Positions 12,922 to 24,705 of a stretch of 64,000 nucleotides of DNA are shown piece after piece. Made by a program: the position numbers and the translations under genes. The stretch is from Symbiodinium natans (lineage: Eukaryota > Sar > Dinophyceae > Suessiales > Symbiodiniaceae): assembly GCA_905221605.1 (NCBI GenBank), contig CAJNDS010000538.1:53306-117305 (forward strand). Reading direction: 5' to 3'. The notes beneath the pieces are model-generated. The model was not told the origin of the DNA. It saw only the letters and a program-made list of their open reading frames with translations, and did no database searches. The first letter of the stretch is position 1. Every line of letters starts with the position of its first letter.

Positions 12922-13597
12922 TTGTCAATTGCATTAAAACGGCTTCTGACACGCATGGAGCTGCACCCCAGGCCAGTGCGCGCGATGCTGCAATGGTCGT
13001 TCTAGCAGAGGACTGTATGATAAATAGGTTTGGGAGTTTGGAGATGTTTGGAGTGAAAAACTAGCAACATCTAGCGATGTCAGGATCCAGAAGATGCACT
13101 TTTTGGACAAGAGCTGACCACGCAGCCAGCGGTTCAGACAGTGCGCATTTGCCGATGGAAGGTTCCGCGTGCACCGCCATGCGCCACGTGCACGTCCAGT
13201 TCACGTCCAATTGTACACAGTGAAGTGTGCATGAGTCTGCTAAGCTCGTCCAGGTTGCCGGCGTGTCCATGGGCACTCTTGCTATTGGTGCAATGGTGCT
13301 CTTCATGGCCGATCCCTGCCAGATGCGCTATATGTTCAAGGTCCGACTCACAGCAGGGTTGCAGAGGTCGGATCCGATGTCGGATGGTGCACATGCACAG
13401 TGTCCGCAGCTCTTCGCGTGCTTGGAGCCGAGGCGTCCCCGCTGCAGCTGTCTGAAGAGACCCAGATCGAAAGTGCTGCGAGGACGCTCCGTGATGTACC
13501 TTGGTGAATGGCAAGTCCTCTGAGTTTTCCTTGCTCGGGGACTCGGGGCACTTCTCAGATTTTCGCCCCGACTAGAAGTTAGTTGCTTTGAGCTCAG

Positions 13598-15290
13598 GTG
13601 AAGTCAAGGCCCGAAGCTGACAAAATGGTGGCTAGGGCGTTGGAGGCAGCCAAGGCAGAAAGCAAGCACCACAAGCTTGCTACCCTCCCACCAGACTTCC
13701 GATCCCTTGCAACACCCAACCCGTACTTCCATTTTCAGAATGCAGAGCTGTACAAAAACGCCAAAGTCTTGGATGCGAACGCCAGGGCCAACGCCAACTC
13801 TTATGTCGGTATTCGAGACCCAGATCTGAAGCAGCAAGAAAACTTCCGACAAGCTTTCTGCGTTTTCAATTCTGTGGAGACAATTGACAGCATTGGTGGC
13901 ACGGCCCTTGATATTGAAGGCATAGTTAATACTTGCCCAGAGCCACGCAACGACGTCGGCGACTTCTCATGTGCTGTGAACTCCGAAACCTTGGCCGAGA
14001 TGGTGGGAAGTGCCGCAACGTGGTTATCCAATGCAGTCTCGTCTTGCGGTGTGTTGCCCAGTGTCCACGGCTCAGCTGACTTCGGCCCTGCTGCAGCTCT
14101 TTCATGGATGACTTGCGAAGTTTCCATGTGCTCAGGGTTTGCAATCTCAGGCCAGTGCAGAGTGCGGTGCCGCAGTCTCTGGCATTGTGAGTGCTCTCGG
14201 TGAGATTGCCGCCAGTACGAGTCTTGCAATGACATCTTGCAAGGAGTATCCTTTGGCAGGCGGGACTCTTTCAGGATCATGTTGTTTGGTCTCTCGTGCG
14301 GCGCCAGTCGAGTCCACGACGTCTCAAGTTTCAAGCTCTCAAACCATGGCTTCCGATGGCTTCTGCAGCATCTCATTTTGCCACGATTTTGCACGGGTGC
14401 GCAACAAGCATCTTGTGTGGCTCAACAGAAGCTCGAAGAGTGCACGGCCCTGCGGGCCAAGAGTCAGAAAGGGCTACTCCGAAACGACACCGCAGAACAA
14501 TAATTTCGACACCGTTGGTTGAGATTGCTCGTTCGGGCCGTTCTGAGGCAAGGAAATAAAATGGCATGAAGGGACGAGCGTCAGAGCTCTTATCCCAAGC
14601 ACATCCAAGCATGTCGAGGTTGAGAAAAAAGGTTGAGAAAATCACAGGTCAAGTTCATCTGCTGCACGACATGTTACGAGTATCTTCCATCTCCAGGAGT
14701 ATCTCCACCGAAGGATCCCGTGTCGCATGTTGCATTCGCCATGTCCCGACTCGAAATGTCGAGTGATGTTCAGCAACATGTGAGCGTCATGCGCCTTTCA
14801 TTAGCCTTGCCCTCTGCAGGATTCCGACAGGCAGAGCGTCTTTGCATCGACGGCGACTGCACTCAGGCTCCTGGGACACTGATGTCGCAGGCAGGGCGCC
14901 AGCAGGCAGGGCGCCGCCTGTTCATCGGCAGTGGCATTGGTGGCATGGGAGTTCAGTGCGCTGTGGACGTTGGCTTCATTGTGGACAACATTTACGATTC
15001 GATCTTCTTCATCCAGCAGGCAACCAACCTGGACTTTTGCAGCAAGAACGTCCGCTATGGGCCGTACAACTACCTCACCGGCGTGCCGGAGGCAGCCTGT
15101 GCCATGGACATTGCCGGTGCCATCGCCTGGATTACTCAAATTGCGACTTTCGTCGAGCAGTTGGTCAGTCACTGTCCGGATCTGCTGAACCTCCCCACTC
15201 TCTGTGGATCCAGTGCCACCGGAATGTTTTCAGCAGCATCTCAGATTGCATCCTGGGGATCCGGCATCGCCGTGTCCTGTGGAAGCGGCG
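13598..15290 (+). CDS. protein with repeated C-x24-C segments (unnamed family)
   Basis: Exon A (13598-14050) ends at a GT donor. Exon B (14151-14243) ends at a GA donor. Exon C (14891 to about 15290) follows. All joins are phase 0. The chain contains six cysteine pairs. Exon A has C-VFNS...IVNT-C and C-AVNS...NAVSS-C. Exon B has C-GAAVSGIVSALGEI...-C. Exon C has C-AVDVGFIVDNIYDS...-C, C-AMDIAGAIAWITQ...-C and C-GSSATGMFSAAS...-C. Five pairs enclose exactly 24 residues and one encloses 26. The segments are rich in A, S, I, V and L, with hydrophobics spaced 3-4 apart, as in helices pinned by a disulphide. I know no named domain with this spacing; secretion or surface exposure is inferred. The first ~85 residues of exon A are charged and unlike the rest. 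The true start lies upstream and the stop after 15290 is unresolved. Confidence 0.6.
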
Positions 15291-15476
15291 AGAGTCTGAC
15301 TCGAGTACCCGCCACCATCGTGCTTGCTAACTACTCTGATATTGCTGGCAGCTTGGAGCCGTTAGTCAAAGCTTTGTTTGGAGGACCTTCGACGTTCTGT
15401 CGCAAGCATGTTGCAAACAAAACGTCGCGAAGCGTCGCGAAGCTTTCATAAAGCGTTCCTGGCAGGTCGGGAGGTG

Positions 15477-15634
15477 GAGTTCGTGAAGCTGTGCTCGGCA
15501 GCTCTGGACGGATTTGGAGTGGATTGCGAGTGGGTCCAAGCAGATGATAATGGTGACATTGATCTCGACCTGCTTGGCACCCGCGACGGTGCGAAGTTTG
15601 CAAACCTGTACATACATAAGCTGAGTGATCGAGC
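15477..15634 (+). CDS. exon-like block, unidentified
   Basis: After an AG acceptor at about 15476 an open block reads REVEFVKLCSAALDGFG, then ADDNGDIDLDLLGTRDGAKF. Composition looks coding. The DDNGDIDLDLL stretch is acidic but lacks a full EF-hand loop. It may be the continuation of the C-x24-C gene or the start of the charged exon that follows. Confidence 0.35.
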
Positions 15635-15680
15635 ATGATTGTGAGCATGTATTGAGCATGAGCTAAGCTTGGCCCTGCAG

Positions 15681-16054
15681 GACTCTTGCTCGCAGAGGCC
15701 CAGATCCGCATGAGTGGTTTGCAGGTCCCTGGCTTCCCAACATTGACTTTTGTCAAAAGGAAGGTCCTTCCCATCTACAAACGGCGGCTGCAAGAAGGCA
15801 GTGCTGAAGAAGAGGAAGAGCATGCTCAACTCGGGGAGCTGGCCATGGAGCACAAGAAGAAGTGGGATCCTGAGAATCATCCGAAAATGAAGGCTCTGCG
15901 CGAGGCAATGAGGGAGCTGGTTGACGTTCGGAAGGAGTTCTCCAAGATTGATGGCGAGCCGACGCAGAACTTGACCCGAGCAAACCTCCAAGAAAAGCTG
16001 CACCTGATTGGACCCGCGCTGAAGAAGTCTGAGCTCGGCCAAGAGACATGCTAG
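15681..16054 (+). CDS. terminal exon of a charged, probably helical protein
   Basis: After the acceptor CCCTGCAG, about 124 codons run open to a TAG at 16052-16054. The block contains MSGLQVPGFPTLTFVKRK, KRRLQEGSAEEEEEH, HPKMKALREAMRELVDVRK and ends in a Lys-rich tail. The alternation of Glu and Lys/Arg suggests coiled coil. It is probably the last exon of the gene whose earlier exons lie upstream. It may share a gene with the block at 15477, but the join was not proved. No family recognised. Confidence 0.45.
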
Positions 16055-17553
16055 TAAGATCAGTAAGCCAATGCCAGTAAGCCCGTGAGCCTGAGTATGT
16101 TCACTGAGTATTCGCTTGTATGCTTCCCTGCCGACTTGGTGCTCCATGTCTGTGCCCTTTCCTATGGAAGGGTCACTGTAATGACTAGAATGGCTATAAT
16201 GACTACAGTGACTATAACAATGACTACAAAAACTATAGTGGCTAGAGTTCTTACAGATTCGTACCATATTAAATGCCTAATTTTCACAGGACATCCCTTG
16301 CACGTGGATGTTTTTTAATGGTCGGCCCCGTTTTCTCTATAATTGACCTGAAACGGTCGTTCGCTTGCACCAGGCATCCATCTGTAAGCCAATGCAAAGT
16401 CTTCTGCTGAACATGAACAGCAGGCTGGCACTGACTTGAGCACAGACTGACTGAGTTTCACTCCGAAGAGGGTGGATGCCACTTGCGACGGGAAATACAT
16501 CGGCAGTTTTTGTTAGTTTACAGCTGTGCCTAGCAAGGAAGGGCCTGGCAGCACCGAGCATCAAGACGTGTCAGGTCGATGCTCACACAGGTGAAGCGCT
16601 GGCAGGAGCTCAGATGGCCTTCGGCCGTCTTGGCGTGTAATTCGGTTCGCAGGATATGCTGTATTTGTCTCGCAAACGTGAAAGCAGAAGTGATACGCCC
16701 ATGCGCGCTGGGTCCTTAGGTGTCTTTTGTGTCATGTGCCAGGCCTGGCGGGCGAAGAAGCGGAGCGGATGAACCTGGACACGTCGGGGCCCACGATCTC
16801 ATGTTGTTCAGATTCCTGCAGCGATTGGCAGACCCTGTGAGATGCTATGTCACTGATTGTTTGTTGATGAAGCGGACAAGGTACAAGGAGATCGCCAAGG
16901 CATGGATTGGGGGGTCGGGGGGGGGGGGGGGGGGGGCAAGGTGTGTCCGGAGGGCGGCTGACTACAGGGGACATATTCGCTGTGCGTAGAATCGGCGTCG
17001 AAGGTCGGTGAAATCGTTGCTCGGGCCGGCTTGGAGTCGCTAATTTGTCATTCCGGTACGAACCGAGGCGCAACTTGCCGATGGAGCGTTGACCTCTGAG
17101 GGCAAGTCGACTTTGGAGCAAGCTAGAGGCGGACCGAGTAGATGCAAGCATGCGCATACACGCCACACAGGCGCATCAACGTGAGGGTACGATAGTACAG
17201 GTGATCTTTTGCGGCAGCCCGTCTTAGCTCAAAAACTTCACTTGCCATGAATGTCTTCTCGTGGCGATTGTGAACCTTGGAAAACCTCGCTCCGGGAAGG
17301 CTGAGTTACAGTTGAGCCGTCCCAAGCTTGTGCCAAGTCTGAGTCCACATGGCGGAGTTTGTCCGAGTCTGGCTGAGTGAGATCTGTGAGATACAGGTGC
17401 ACGTCGCCTCCGGAATGAACTGGAGCATGAGCAGCTACAGCTTTACAAGACTGCGGATGGTGAGACCATGCCTTGGGACAGGCGACAACGGGGTTGGAAC
17501 ATGTTGCGGGCATGTCAATGTTAGGAGTGCAGATGGTGCAATTTCTTGTGCAG
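16055..17553. other. non-coding stretch with simple repeats
   Basis: Holds a degenerate tandem of ~10-base ACTATAATG-like units at 16172-16245 and a run of about 20 G residues at 16917-16936. ORFs of up to 144 codons on the minus strand are proline-rich products of the G run. Early exons of the CRAL-TRIO gene may lie at the right end but were not identified. Confidence 0.5.
16917..16936 (+). repeat. poly-G homopolymer
   Basis: About 20 consecutive G residues next to further G-rich sequence. It could form a G-quadruplex and is a likely site of length error in the assembly. Confidence 0.9.
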
Positions 17554-20500
17554 TTTGATTCACCTGCACTTGAATCAATTGTTCGTCTGTTGGAGCCGAG
17601 GTCCCCGGCAGGTACCGAGGCATCGCTGCTGCGCTTCCTCACTGCGCGAAAGGGCGACGTCCAAGCGGCTAAGAAGATGCTCTTTGCTGGCAGAGAGGAA
17701 CAAAAAATAAAAGACCCCCCAGTTGTGGTGTGATCAATGTGTAATCCCATTGCAATTTCCAGGCACTAAGACTGAGGTTCACTGACCACCTGACATGGAG
17801 GCGCCTTGAAGCAGCGCGCGGGACTGCACGCATTGCGAACGTATGTGCGCCTTGATGCACGTGTGAAGTGTAGAACAGAGCTCGCAGAGATGTCTCATGG
17901 CAATGAGGTTTTTACTTGCCAGTCTATGTTTGCAGTGGAGGCAGAAGATCTTTCCCATTCCACGAGAGGGCTTGACAGCCGAACTTCTGGATGAAGATGT
18001 GCGATTCCGCCGGCTTAGGGAGGATGGTGATGGTTGTCCTGTGCCTTGTCTTTCAGCTGTACAGTTTGCACTTGGCAGCATTTCTGCACAATCGGAAAGA
18101 GGGAGAGTTGAGGACAGAATCTTTGCGTCTAGGGCAAGAAAAGCGAACGCTGTAGGGCAATGTAGGGTCAGGAAGGTTGTGAATCTGGCGACATATGCAA
18201 CTTAGTGCCAATTGGTCACCTGGAAAGAGACTTACTTCCCTTATCTTCCCTTACTACCGTGTCCGAACTGGCGGCTGGAGCTGGCAGCCCCAAACGGGAT
18301 AACTTGGAGCGTCTTGGGGCCCGTGGATCCCAACATCCCATCAGACGAGAGCCTCATCGATCAGCAGTCCAAGCTGGCAAAAGCAGGGAAAGCGGGGAAG
18401 GCAGGGCTCCTGGTTTGGAGCAACGTAAACGATGAGGGAGGCTCCGGCCAACTAGAAGTGTTCGATTCAGTTAATTTTATCGCTACCGCGAGGCTGCCTC
18501 GGCAAGGGTACCGAGGCGGCAGGAAGGGGTAGTGCGGGTGAGGGGGGGTGCCCGTCGCGCAACAAGCGCGGGGGGTTGAGGGGGGGGGCAAGGGGAAGGG
18601 GGGGAAGGGGGTAAAGGGGGGGGTAGCCTCAGGCAACATGTGTCGGACAACAAGCGCTCGGCACTGTCGCTTCACCTTGCCAGCTGTGTACAGGTTCCAG
18701 GTGTAAAGTTGAAAGGTTTGGGGGGGCTCCGAGATTTGGCTTCGCGCAGTGTCAGGGTTGGGAGGAAGCCCAGCCCAGCCCTCCAACGTCTAAGAGGAGC
18801 CAACATAGCCTCCAAGCCCTCCCAGCCCAGCCCAGCCCAGCGCAGCCCCAGCCCAGCCCAGCCAGCCCAGCAGTTGCAGTGGCCTGCCCTAAGAAGAGGG
18901 GCCAACATAGACCCTCAAAGAGGGGCCAACATAGCCTCCAAGACCCTGCAGTGGGATGGGGGGGGGCTTAGGCTTCAGGGCATGGGGCTTCGGGCTTCGG
19001 GCTTGGGGCTTGGGCTAGGGCTTAGGAATTCGCATCTGCCCCCTATACCTGGGCCCAAATCCCCGCTGGTCCGGGCACGTCGGCCGCGGCTGGATACAGG
19101 TCGAGTACGGGGGGTACCCATTCCAGACCATAAAAAGCTCGGCCGCAATGTGGGAGGGGGTAGGGGGTGGGTACACTTCCTAGTGGTTCCTTAGACTTGG
19201 ATCTAAACGCCTCAAGCCTCCGGCCTCGGCATCGCGTGCATATGTTTGGGCATTCTGGCTCGAAAACATAGCGCACGTAGATCATCGGTTGGTTCCGCGG
19301 ATCTGGCTTTTGTTTGGCTTCTTCCTTCCTCCAGTATGATGTTTGTCTGCCGGGTGTTGCCACATCAGTGAGCAGAGTGCGTAGCCACGATGTCGAGTAG
19401 CTTACTTGGCGAGGTAGGCTCTCGGACAAGATAGATTCGATAATATCTGGTCTCGGAATGTGTGCTGATAATCCGATAGTACCTTAGGCTTGGGTTCGGG
19501 ATTTGGCGAGACCTTGCAAGGAAGCGCTTCAGTTCTACATAGGTCAGGGAGGTTGACTTGTGCATGTTTCAGGGTTGCAATGCCCTTTTTGTACGCTCCT
19601 CTCAGGTGCTTCTGGTGAATTTCTTGTTTGGCGGCTTCACCACTGAGGCTGGTGGCTTGCCAGAGCCTCCCCACAAAATGTTGCATTGCGCATTTTTCTG
19701 ACATCTCTTGGCTTGCGAGGCTGTCTCAGAGGCTGCTTTGGTATTGGCAGCCATCAGATTCTTTGAGGACAGCATTGACTCCATGGAACGACGTGGGGTG
19801 CATCAAATATGTAGTTTGGCTTGCGATCTGTTGGGTTAACACTTTCGTCTTTCAACAGAGTTTCGCGAGGTGTCAACGCATTTCGTGCAAGTGCTACCAG
19901 TAGGAGCTACTGAGTAGCTGCTTTGTAGCTGGTTTGTTGGAACGAGGTGCCCTGGTGTTCGGCTCGCCTCCACCGGTGGCATGGGCACATGTGACCCTTG
20001 GCTGTTCCGAAGAGGGTTGAAAAATCATAGCAGCTTCCGAATAGGCTGTGCGAGCATGTGAGAGATGAGGATGGTTTCGGCGTTTCAAAACAACTACCCG
20101 GAGCGGCTGAAGATTGCCATCGTGTACCCGGTTCCCGCATCGTTTGTCTCCCTCGTGCGTCAGGTCATGTGGTGGCACGGCTTGACACGGACCTTGCATT
20201 CTGTTCGTTCACGTGCCATTGCTGGCTGCTACTGTAAGTTGTTCTCACTTTGAAGACCTGCTTCACGAAGTTCGCAAAGTTAACAGGCACAGCGGCACAA
20301 CTTTCTAGAGCAGTTCCTGTCCGGAGTACTGGCGTTCCAGTAGCTAACTTAGCTTTGCTTCTTTGCTATCATCCGCAGGGGTAATTCTGTCATTGGTGCT
20401 TTCCTGGTATGTTCATGTGCTAACAATGAGCATCCTGTGGAACGTGAGTTGTATTGTGGGTTGCTTGCGTTGTGTTGACATTTCCACAGCGGTGAGGTTT

Positions 20501-20830
20501 GTGGATGAAAACACACGCTCCAAAGTTGATTCTTGGATGCATCTTAGTGACTTAGTGCACTACAACTCAGCATGGGCACGCTCTTGCACGTTGCTGAAGA
20601 AGTTGTGCCAGTATGTGCCAGTGTAGGACATGGAGACGGATGAGCAGCCATTGCTGACCAGATTCGGCTTCCGCTCGGATGACCTGCCTTTGGAGATCCG
20701 GGGTGGGTACCGTGGCGTGGGGGAACGATGGAAGCCGGATGTCCTTCGTCTGCAGGGTGTTGGCAGATGTTGGCAGCATCTTGTTCCGTCGCCTTTGTTG
20801 AAGCTCTGGAAGCCCTGCGAAGCTGTGTGA
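17554..20830 (+). CDS. CRAL-TRIO (Sec14-like) lipid-binding protein
   Basis: Sec14/CRAL-TRIO proteins bind and exchange lipids at membranes. Exon 17554-17685 has the N-terminal helix motif ASLLRFLTARKGDVQAAKK-ML and ends at a GC donor. The next exon, from 17763, starts ALRLRFTDHLTWRR in matching phase, which is the usual L-x-WR. A block at about 17936-18030 (WRQKIFPIPREG, LLDEDVRFRRLREDGDG) fits the middle of the domain. After a large repeat-bearing intron, 20069-20175 gives SAFQNNYPERLKIAIV, equal to the lipid-pocket YPERL motif. A block near 20490-20535 gives RFVDENTRSKV. The last exon, 20627-20830, has DDLPLEIRGGYRG, equal to the closing LP-E-GG motif, and ends at TGA. Earlier exons are upstream. 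Middle exon joins are not all resolved, and a linked exon in the 18.2-18.5 kb region is possible. Confidence 0.75.
18536..18990 (+). repeat. G-rich and CCCAG tandem repeats inside the CRAL-TRIO intron
   Basis: G-rich tract at 18538-18632. A CCCAG pentamer tandem lies at 18818-18872. A phrase AGGAGCCAACATAGCCTCC (or AGGGGCCAACATAG) occurs three times, at about 18793, 18896 and 18922. This marks the large intron between the 5' and 3' halves of the CRAL-TRIO domain. Confidence 0.75.
18991..20040. other. intronic stretch of the CRAL-TRIO gene, no separate gene
   Basis: Holds GGGCTT-type short repeats at 18970-19025 and no conserved protein block on either strand. Treated as intron because CRAL-TRIO motifs flank it on the same strand. 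Confidence 0.45.
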
Positions 20831-22084
20831 AAGCGTGACTCGAGCCAGGCTGGCAAGCTCCTTAGAATGGCTTATGCTTTTCTCTGGCCGCATGGACGGC
20901 AAGTCGCAGACTTGGAGATGACGATTTACAAAGCGGCAAGGGCTGCTGAGCCGCCTCAAAATGGGTTCAAGGCGGAACTTGCAGGACCAGATGCAGCTGC
21001 CACTTGCAGCGTGCTTTTCGGCACGCCTCCCTGTAGGCTGGTCCTGCCCCTGTTGAAGAGCCAGCGTGGCCGCACCAACCTGAGGTAGCATTTGCATCAG
21101 TTTTGCATGCCTTTTTGCATCCCTCGCTGCAGAAACGTTGTGCATTCTGAAGGTCCTGGCTGTCATGCTGTTGGCAAAGACCGTCATATGCACCTGAAGA
21201 CTTTGCGACAACCGCTGAGCTCTTCCATGATGCTGAAAGCTCCGAAATCAAGCCGAGCACGGGTCGCTGCCTGAATATCGCAGCCTTGTTAGCCGTTGCG
21301 CCTGGCTCTTCAGCAGTTGAGATCAGAGCACACAGGTGCATCGCCACCAGGTCGAGTTCGCGAGGAGACAGAAGGCTTTCATTGACAGCACATACAGCAC
21401 TGAATTGACAAGTTGAACAGAGGGCAGTCTGTGTGGTTTTCCTGGCACCCTGGGTTTCTCCCATCTGAGGCTGTCTCTCAATGATCCTGCGGACAAGTGC
21501 CTTCCTCCTGCTGCTCTTTTGCATGCTTTGGTTGTTTGCGCGGGGTGGCCGCAACTTGACCGAACGTGGCAGCAGAAATTAAGCACTCTCTGCAAGTTGC
21601 GACCCCTCTGCACTCCTTCGTTGCTCTGCACTTCTTCCCTCAGGAAACGAGATGCTGTCTGCAGTTGAACTCTGATGTCCGCGTGGCGTTGTACCATGCT
21701 GGACAGTGCTGCCCACTGATGGTCAATCCCAAGAGCAAGCGGTGAACTTCTTCCACGCACAATCCGGATGCGGTCTTCCCAGTCTTCCCGGACATGGTCG
21801 ACAGGATGTGGCGCCAGAGGCATGGCCCAACGCGGCCCTGCGCTGTTGGAGGTCAAATCCATGGGAGTCTGCCCGAAGCTGGCTCTGCTGAGCTTTGCAG
21901 ACGGAGTAGGTCGCGCTACGTCGCAGATCGGTTCGCATGTCGATTCAGAAAAAAGCTTGAGCTTGCCTTGATGAGATTTGATGCGATGAGGCGCAAATTT
22001 CAGAACACATGCATAAGTAAGGTCTCGAGGTATCCCCCCCGCCCCCCACCCCGCAACCCCCACCATGGTTTCGCCCCCCAGCCC
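20831..22084. other. intergenic stretch, uncertain coding potential
   Basis: The minus strand is open for 273 codons (21323-22144) and contains soluble, charged stretches such as HVREDWEDRIRIVRG and RFLREEVQSNEGVQ. Its right end runs through telomere-like C-rich repeats, so the full ORF is not a gene. An internal minus-strand exon near 21590-21990 cannot be excluded, but it would be the only minus-strand gene here. Confidence 0.3.
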
Positions 22085-22275
22085 CCACACCCCCCCCAAA
22101 CCCCAAGCCTCTCCCCTAAACCTTAAACCAACCTTAAACCTCACACCCTTAACTTAATCCGTAAACCTTCAACCCCAAACGCCAACCCCCTGTTCACAGC
22201 ACAGGCAGGGGGGGCTAAACCTTAAACCCTACATGTATGTAAACCCTCAACCTTAAACCTTAAACCCTAACCCCC
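22022..22275 (+). repeat. degenerate telomere-like tract (CCCTAAA/CCTTAAA type)
   Basis: C-rich sequence with many AACCCTAAA, AACCTTAAACC and CCCCCAACCC steps. It resembles decayed CCCTAAA, the complement of the TTTAGGG telomere unit reported for dinoflagellates. It is interstitial, since genes lie on both sides. Confidence 0.7.
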
Positions 22276-22375
22276 CAACCCAAAGCGCTGGCCCCCCAAC
22301 CACACCCACACCACAATAGGGGTCGTGGGGTAGAGATCCAAGGGAGGATGGGGAGGGGATACCATGGGGGCCGAG

Positions 22376-22475
22376 ACCATATAGATACATATGTTTGTAT
22401 ATTGTAGATATGTATATATGTATATACATGTTTATATACAGAAGTATATATATATATATAGATATATACATATAC
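22376..22475 (+). repeat. AT-rich TATATG/TATA microsatellite
   Basis: Alternating ATATGTATATATGTATATACATG and a pure TA run at about 22445-22460. It adjoins the telomere-like tract. The sequence is largely self-complementary and could extrude as a cruciform. Confidence 0.85.
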
Positions 22476-23202
22476 TTCAATCTTCAAGGGAGCGAAGAAT
22501 CTTTTTTTGTTGAAGAAACATTTCGAGCTTGAGCATCTGAGATCCTACTGAAAAGTTTTGGTGGATCTTCACTTTGAGGACCGAAACTTCAACATTTCAA
22601 ACAAATTCAAGATTGAAACTTTCTGTGCTCGAATCGAAGATTATACACATGTTCTGTGTGAAATTCTTCAGTCTTCGATTGCGGGCCGAACAAATTCAAC
22701 TTTTGAAGCTTGACATGTGTTTAGCTATACCGAGAAATCTGAAACGAAAAAACGATATCATTTGTACACTTACAACTGTAAGTACATGAAGGTAAATCGC
22801 CAGAATTGCCAAACAACGATGCACGAGCCCCATAGCACATTGTGTTTGGCGCATCTGTTGTCCCAGCAGCTGTCCTTCATTCTCTTCCGGCCAGTCAAAC
22901 AACATCATTACGAAAGGTTAGTTTACATCCACTGAGGTTCATTAAACTTTCTGAATAATTTGCATGTTTGAATTGTGCTGGCAAGACTGTAGTTGACGTC
23001 TATTAACCACGTCAAGTATTGAAGATAGCACAAGTAACGATATCTATGGTGCTGGCGAGAGGTTCCATTTACGTCTTCCTTCTCGCTATTTCGTTTATGA
23101 GCCTGAAGGTGTACTGCAGCTGCGGGACAAAGCAGCCTCAGCGGCATTCGCTGCGGTTTCAGGTCCAATCCTTCAGAAGGCTGGATCTGGCATCAAGCTG
23201 CA

Positions 23203-23740
23203 GGCATGTGTCGGAAGAGTCGGAAGAGCAATGTGCAGTTTTTTCAGGAGCTGGACGCGCTCTTGCCGAGCCTAAAGGACCGTTGCTGTTCCTTCAATTT
23301 CCAAGTCGAAGTGCTCGCCCCGAAGTACACAGGATCCTGCTGTGTCGACCGAGAAGCTGAAGGACTTCTCGACAACTTTGACGGCTCGCGGGGAGGCCAG
23401 CATGGGCTGCAAAAGTTGTGTCAGTTCCCTTTCGCAGCTCTTCAAGCATCTCTTCATGTCTTAGCTATATGGACTTCCACAGCATGCGCAGAAGATTTTG
23501 CTGGCAGGCGTAGCAGAAATATTATCAGAAATTTGCCAGGTACTTGGCCTCTCCAGCGCTTCAACCTTCACATGCATTCGCCAGGACTGCTGAGTTTGTT
23601 GGAAACCCTCCTTCTGCGGGTTTGATCCTGCTTGCAGGCGCTGCAAGAGAACTTGCGGTCCATGTACAACGCGGCCTGCAAGGACCGTTTTTTTGGAGCG
23701 AGTGCCAGGGAGAACAAGCATGCAGATTTAAGAATGTTCC
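23203..23740 (+). CDS. two exon-like blocks, unidentified
   Basis: Block one (23206-23340) reads RKSRKSNVQFFQELDALLPSL, shortened, and then FNFQVEVLAPK. Block two starts after the acceptor GCTTGCAG at 23637 and reads ALQENLRSMYNAACKDRFFG, then ARENKHADLRMFRINN. Both have coding-like composition on the + strand, as do the other genes. The minus strand over block one is also open (CLKSCERELTQLLQPMLAS), so orientation is not proved. No family recognised. Confidence 0.3.
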
Positions 23741-24205
23741 GGATCAACAACACGTTATTTCGGATCGAACAAACTTGGCTGAGGGTTGCCGCTTTCGTTC
23801 TCCGGTCTGCTGATCCTCTGTCTGCTGGTCCTCGGTATCTGGCAACTGTGGTCCCCTGATCCTGCCGTGCCCTTTAGTCTGTTGGGCCAACGGTTCCCAT
23901 CATGCCACCAAGTTGACTCACTCTTGTCCGAACCTGTCATAGGAGCACTGTGAATCTTGTAAGCTCACCCTAGCTACGCCTGCAGAGCCCTTGTTTGCCT
24001 CAAATCTGCATCATGCCACCCATCGTATTTGGAGGAATGGCTGCTCACCCCCACCCCTCCCACCCCCCCAACCCCAGCTATGAATTAAAGTATTGAAGGA
24101 ACCTTCTGCAATCAAGACGAGTAGCTTCGAACAAATATCTGGATTATCTTTCACACTCATCATACAAGCAACATATGACATTACAGGCACCCACGGCCAC
24201 CACTA

Positions 24206-24705
24206 ATTGCCATTGCCCTACTTGCCCCACTTGCCCCACTTGCTTTTCCGGAAGAGCTTATCGAGGTTGCCCCACTTGCCCCACTTGGTGGCCCGGAAGA
24301 GCTAATTGATTTTGCCCCACTTGCACCACTTGCCTCACTTGTTCCCGCGTCCTGCAGATCTTCCCCTCCCTCCCGCATCGTGAAGGCGGGGGAAGTGGGA
24401 GGACGTGGGCAAGTGGGGCACGTGGGGCAAGTAGGGCAAGTGAGGCAAGTGAGGCAAGTGGGGCAAGTGGAGCAAGCGGGGCAAGTCGGGCAAGTGAGCA
24501 CGCCATTGGGCCAAGCTTGCCCCGTGCTCGCCCAACCAAGTCTGCCTCAATCCAGGCTGTCTTTGAGGCAGGCTTGTGGCTGGAGCCAAAGCTGCACCAT
24601 GGGTCCCTGCCGGGCCAGCTCCCAGCCACAAGTCTGCCTCAATCCGGGCTCTCTTTGAGGCAGGGGGCCTTGCCCCACTTGCCCCACTTGCCCCGCTTGC
24701 CCCGC
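24206..24705. repeat. foldback of CCCACTTGC / GCAAGTGGG minisatellites
   Basis: CCCCACTTGC units run on the + strand at 24218-24330. Their reverse complement GGGGCAAGTG runs at 24395-24495, and the first orientation returns at 24668-24700. Between them a 34-base phrase starting CTGCCTCAATCC and ending TTTGAGGCAG occurs twice (about 24540 and 24631). Each phrase is itself a hairpin. The whole forms a ~500-base inverted-repeat structure. Confidence 0.85.
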
